DNA of 64,000 nucleotides from JAKACA01 sp050010115 (GTDB taxonomy: Bacteria > Actinomycetota > Acidimicrobiia > Acidimicrobiales > Bog-793), in the NCBI GenBank assembly GCA_050010115.1, contig JBEKLQ010000008.1, forward strand, positions 1 to 64,000, read 5' to 3'. Positions 62,516-64,000 of this stretch are shown piece by piece. Each line of letters begins with the position of its first letter. The first letter of the stretch is position 1. Under the pieces are notes generated by a model. That model did not search any database. It was given only the letters and a program-made list of their open reading frames with translations, and was not told the DNA's origin. Both the position numbers and the translations under genes were made by a program.

Positions 62516-62947
62516 GGCGATATCCAGCCCGAACATCTTGGTGTCCGTGTCACTCCCGACGACCTGTGGGTCGAGTATCTCGGCACCTTGAACGAAGAGC
62601 TGGCCGATTACTTCGCTGCCCTGCGTCCGCGTTATAAGACTGCCACCTTGAGCAACAGCTTCGTAGGCGCCCGAGAGCGAGAACGCGAGGCGTACGGGTT
62701 CGAGGACCTCTGCGATGTCGTGGTCTACTCCCGCGAAGAGGGCAGGGAGAAGCCCGATCCTCGCTTCTACAGGATCGTCATCGAACGGCTCGGCGTGGAG
62801 CCCCACGAGGCGGTCTTCCTCGACGACACCCAGGCCTGCATCGACGGAGCCCGTCGCGTCGGGATGACCGGCGTGCTCTTCGTCAACAACGACCAGGCCA
62901 TCGCCGAGCTGGACGCCCACCTCAACGAGGCACCGACCGCGAGGTGA
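62516..62947 (+). pseudogene. HAD-family hydrolase, C-terminal part only
   Basis: The frame reads DDLWVEYLGTLNEELADYF, then TATLSNSFVGARERE, EKPDPRFYRIVIERLGV and VFLDDTQACIDGARRVG, that is HAD motifs II to IV. Motif I (the nucleophile D-x-D) is absent; upstream sequence in this frame is antisense-like DNA of the luciferase-like gene and no start codon with a ribosome site exists. A truncated relic is the simplest reading. Confidence 0.6.
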
Positions 62948-63130
62948 GTGAGAGAAGGACCGGCCACTGCTCGTGGAGCTCGTCGTGACGGAGGGCTGCC
63001 TCCCGGGCTGGTGCAGATCAGGCTCCGCTTCGAGCGAGGGCCACTAATAGTCGCCCTCGCCACCGCTGGTACGCTCCGGGCTTCGATCGGGGGGCCACGG
63101 TCGAACGCCCTGAGGCGTAGGAGGGACGGA

Positions 63131-64000
63131 ATGTCGAGAAGCTCGCGGGTGCGCCGCAGCTTGGCGGTCGGTGCAGCTGGCGCCTCTATGATTTTGGGCC
63201 TCGGTGCGTGCAGTTCCGGTGGGGGTGCTGGCGGCGCCAGCCTCGCAGAGAACCGCGGACCGGTGGTCTCGCAGCTGAAGGCCTTCCTTGCCTCGAGGTC
63301 GCAGGCCACGATCGTGCTGAGCGAGACGCTGCAAGGGACAGGTTCCCAGCAGTACTCGGTTTACACGGGTACGGGCACGCTTGATCGCTCAGATGGAGCA
63401 TGGTCGGTCACTGCGCTCCCGCTTCGTGTGACGAACACTTTCTACGCCCAGAAGGTGATCGACGCCGGCGGCGCTGCTTACATGGACCCCTCGTCACTCG
63501 CGGTTGTCATGCCGAAGGCCAAGTGGATCACGATATCCGGCTCGATCAGCCAGCTGAGGAACACCCCGCCGCTGCCGCTCGGCATCACGCCTCTCATGGC
63601 TGCCGAAGCCGCATCGGCATCCGGCGTGCTGTACCAAAAAGGTCACTCAGGCGAGATCCTCGGGGTAACGGACCAGGGATACACGGCGAGGATTTCGGCG
63701 AGCGCTGCCATGAGCGCCATATCCGACGCCCGGACACCAACCGCCTACCAAGCCATCGCACGACTGCTATTGGACAACCGCACTTTGCTGCTCACCGTCT
63801 ATCTGTCGAGCTCCGGAAGGCTCGGCGCATTCGGCTATGCCTGTGCCGCCAAGGGTTCAGTTTACTCGGTGTCAGTGCTCTACTACAGCACCAAGCCGCT
63901 CCCGGGAGCCGGACCAGCGGCGCCGACTACCGGCATCGTCTCCCTCACGGCGTTCAACAGGGCGCTGATCGCCTACGGCAAGAAGACGCATCAGAAGACG
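63131..64000 (+). CDS. Lipoprotein of unknown function (3' end outside the window)
   Basis: ATG 63131, preceded by GGAGGGACGG, opens a frame of 290 codons that runs past the window end. Residues 1-27 form a lipoprotein signal (VRRSLAVGAAGASMILGLGAC) with lipobox LGAC. The mature part has many alternating strands (STARTING near LKAFLASRSQATIVLSETL; WSVTALPLRVTNTFYAQKV; KWITISGSISQLR), resembling mycobacterial LppX/LprG-like or other lipid-binding lipoproteins. The match is by layout only. Confidence 0.75.
   Translation, partial: MSRSSRVRRSLAVGAAGASMILGLGACSSGGGAGGASLAENRGPVVSQLKAFLASRSQATIVLSETLQGTGSQQYSVYTGTGTLDRSDGAWSVTALPLRVTNTFYAQKVIDAGGAAYMDPSSLAVVMPKAKWITISGSISQLRNTPPLPLGITPLMAAEAASASGVLYQKGHSGEILGVTDQGYTARISASAAMSAISDARTPTAYQAIARLLLDNRTLLLTVYLSSSGRLGAFGYACAAKGSVYSVSVLYYSTKPLPGAGPAAPTTGIVSLTAFNRALIAYGKKTHQKT

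Overview
The window is 64 kb of high-GC chromosomal DNA from a free-living actinobacterium. The evidence is strongly G/C-biased third codon positions, many GTG starts, wax-ester synthase/diacylglycerol acyltransferases, F420-type luciferase-like oxidoreductases, DUF4012 and TAP-like proteins, and lipobox lipoproteins. An uncultured Acidimicrobiia-like lineage would fit, but that is inference; there is no rRNA or marker set to prove it. Two tRNA genes (Asp-GTC and Phe-GAA) are present. There is no CRISPR array and no intact insertion sequence.

Layout. 0-7.4 kb is an accessory island: a small secreted protein, dispersed copies of a 33-34 bp repeat, a transposase relic with a perfect 51-bp tandem duplication fused into a VapB-like antitoxin, an intact VapC toxin, relics of AbiEii-like and HicB-like genes, a ClpX-type zinc-finger/HTH protein, and a compact operon of a Mut7-C RNase, a primase-polymerase/zinc/HIRAN-like protein and an HhH-GPD protein. 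Two nearly identical repeat copies (1451-1483 and 7350-7383) bracket most of it. 7.5-12.6 kb is a complete branched-chain amino-acid (Liv) ABC transporter, all on the minus strand. 12.8-15 kb holds a YbaK deacylase, a Ser-Ile-Gly-Ser repeat protein and a secreted glycosidase-like protein. 15.4-26.4 kb is lipid and acyl-CoA metabolism: acyl-CoA synthetase, KAS III, alpha/beta hydrolase, a His-less E2-type acyltransferase, enoyl-CoA hydratase with a divergent TetR, amidohydrolase, SDR, carboxymuconolactone-decarboxylase-like protein and quinone oxidoreductase. 27-31.8 kb has a secreted TAP-like peptidase and ileS.

32-42.4 kb is rich in exported proteins: a Cys-pair repeat protein, a C-terminally anchored Ig-like protein behind a perfect 28-bp palindrome, a DUF4012 membrane protein, a Tat-exported PHP-like protein and an RCC1-propeller lipoprotein. 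The tRNA genes, a broken CDGSH iron-sulfur gene and several repeat clusters lie in the same stretch. 42.4-52.2 kb carries an F420-type oxidoreductase, a DinB-like protein, a decayed gene, purF, a PHP phosphoesterase overlapping a GH3 beta-glucosidase, and a tdh-kbl threonine-degradation operon. 52.3-64 kb has a SulP permease, a second copy of the glycosidase-like protein, two divergent WS/DGAT genes, an ABC-2 exporter, a stand-alone Lrp-type sensor domain, a luciferase-like oxidoreductase with a HAD relic behind it, and a lipoprotein cut by the window end.

Working together. The Liv system would import branched-chain amino acids. Acyl-CoA synthetase, KAS III, hydratase and the WS/DGAT pair suggest fatty-acid activation and storage-lipid synthesis. 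Tdh and Kbl convert threonine to glycine and acetyl-CoA. The best candidate for an undescribed system is the Mut7-C / PrimPol-HIRAN / HhH-GPD operon inside the repeat-bracketed island.
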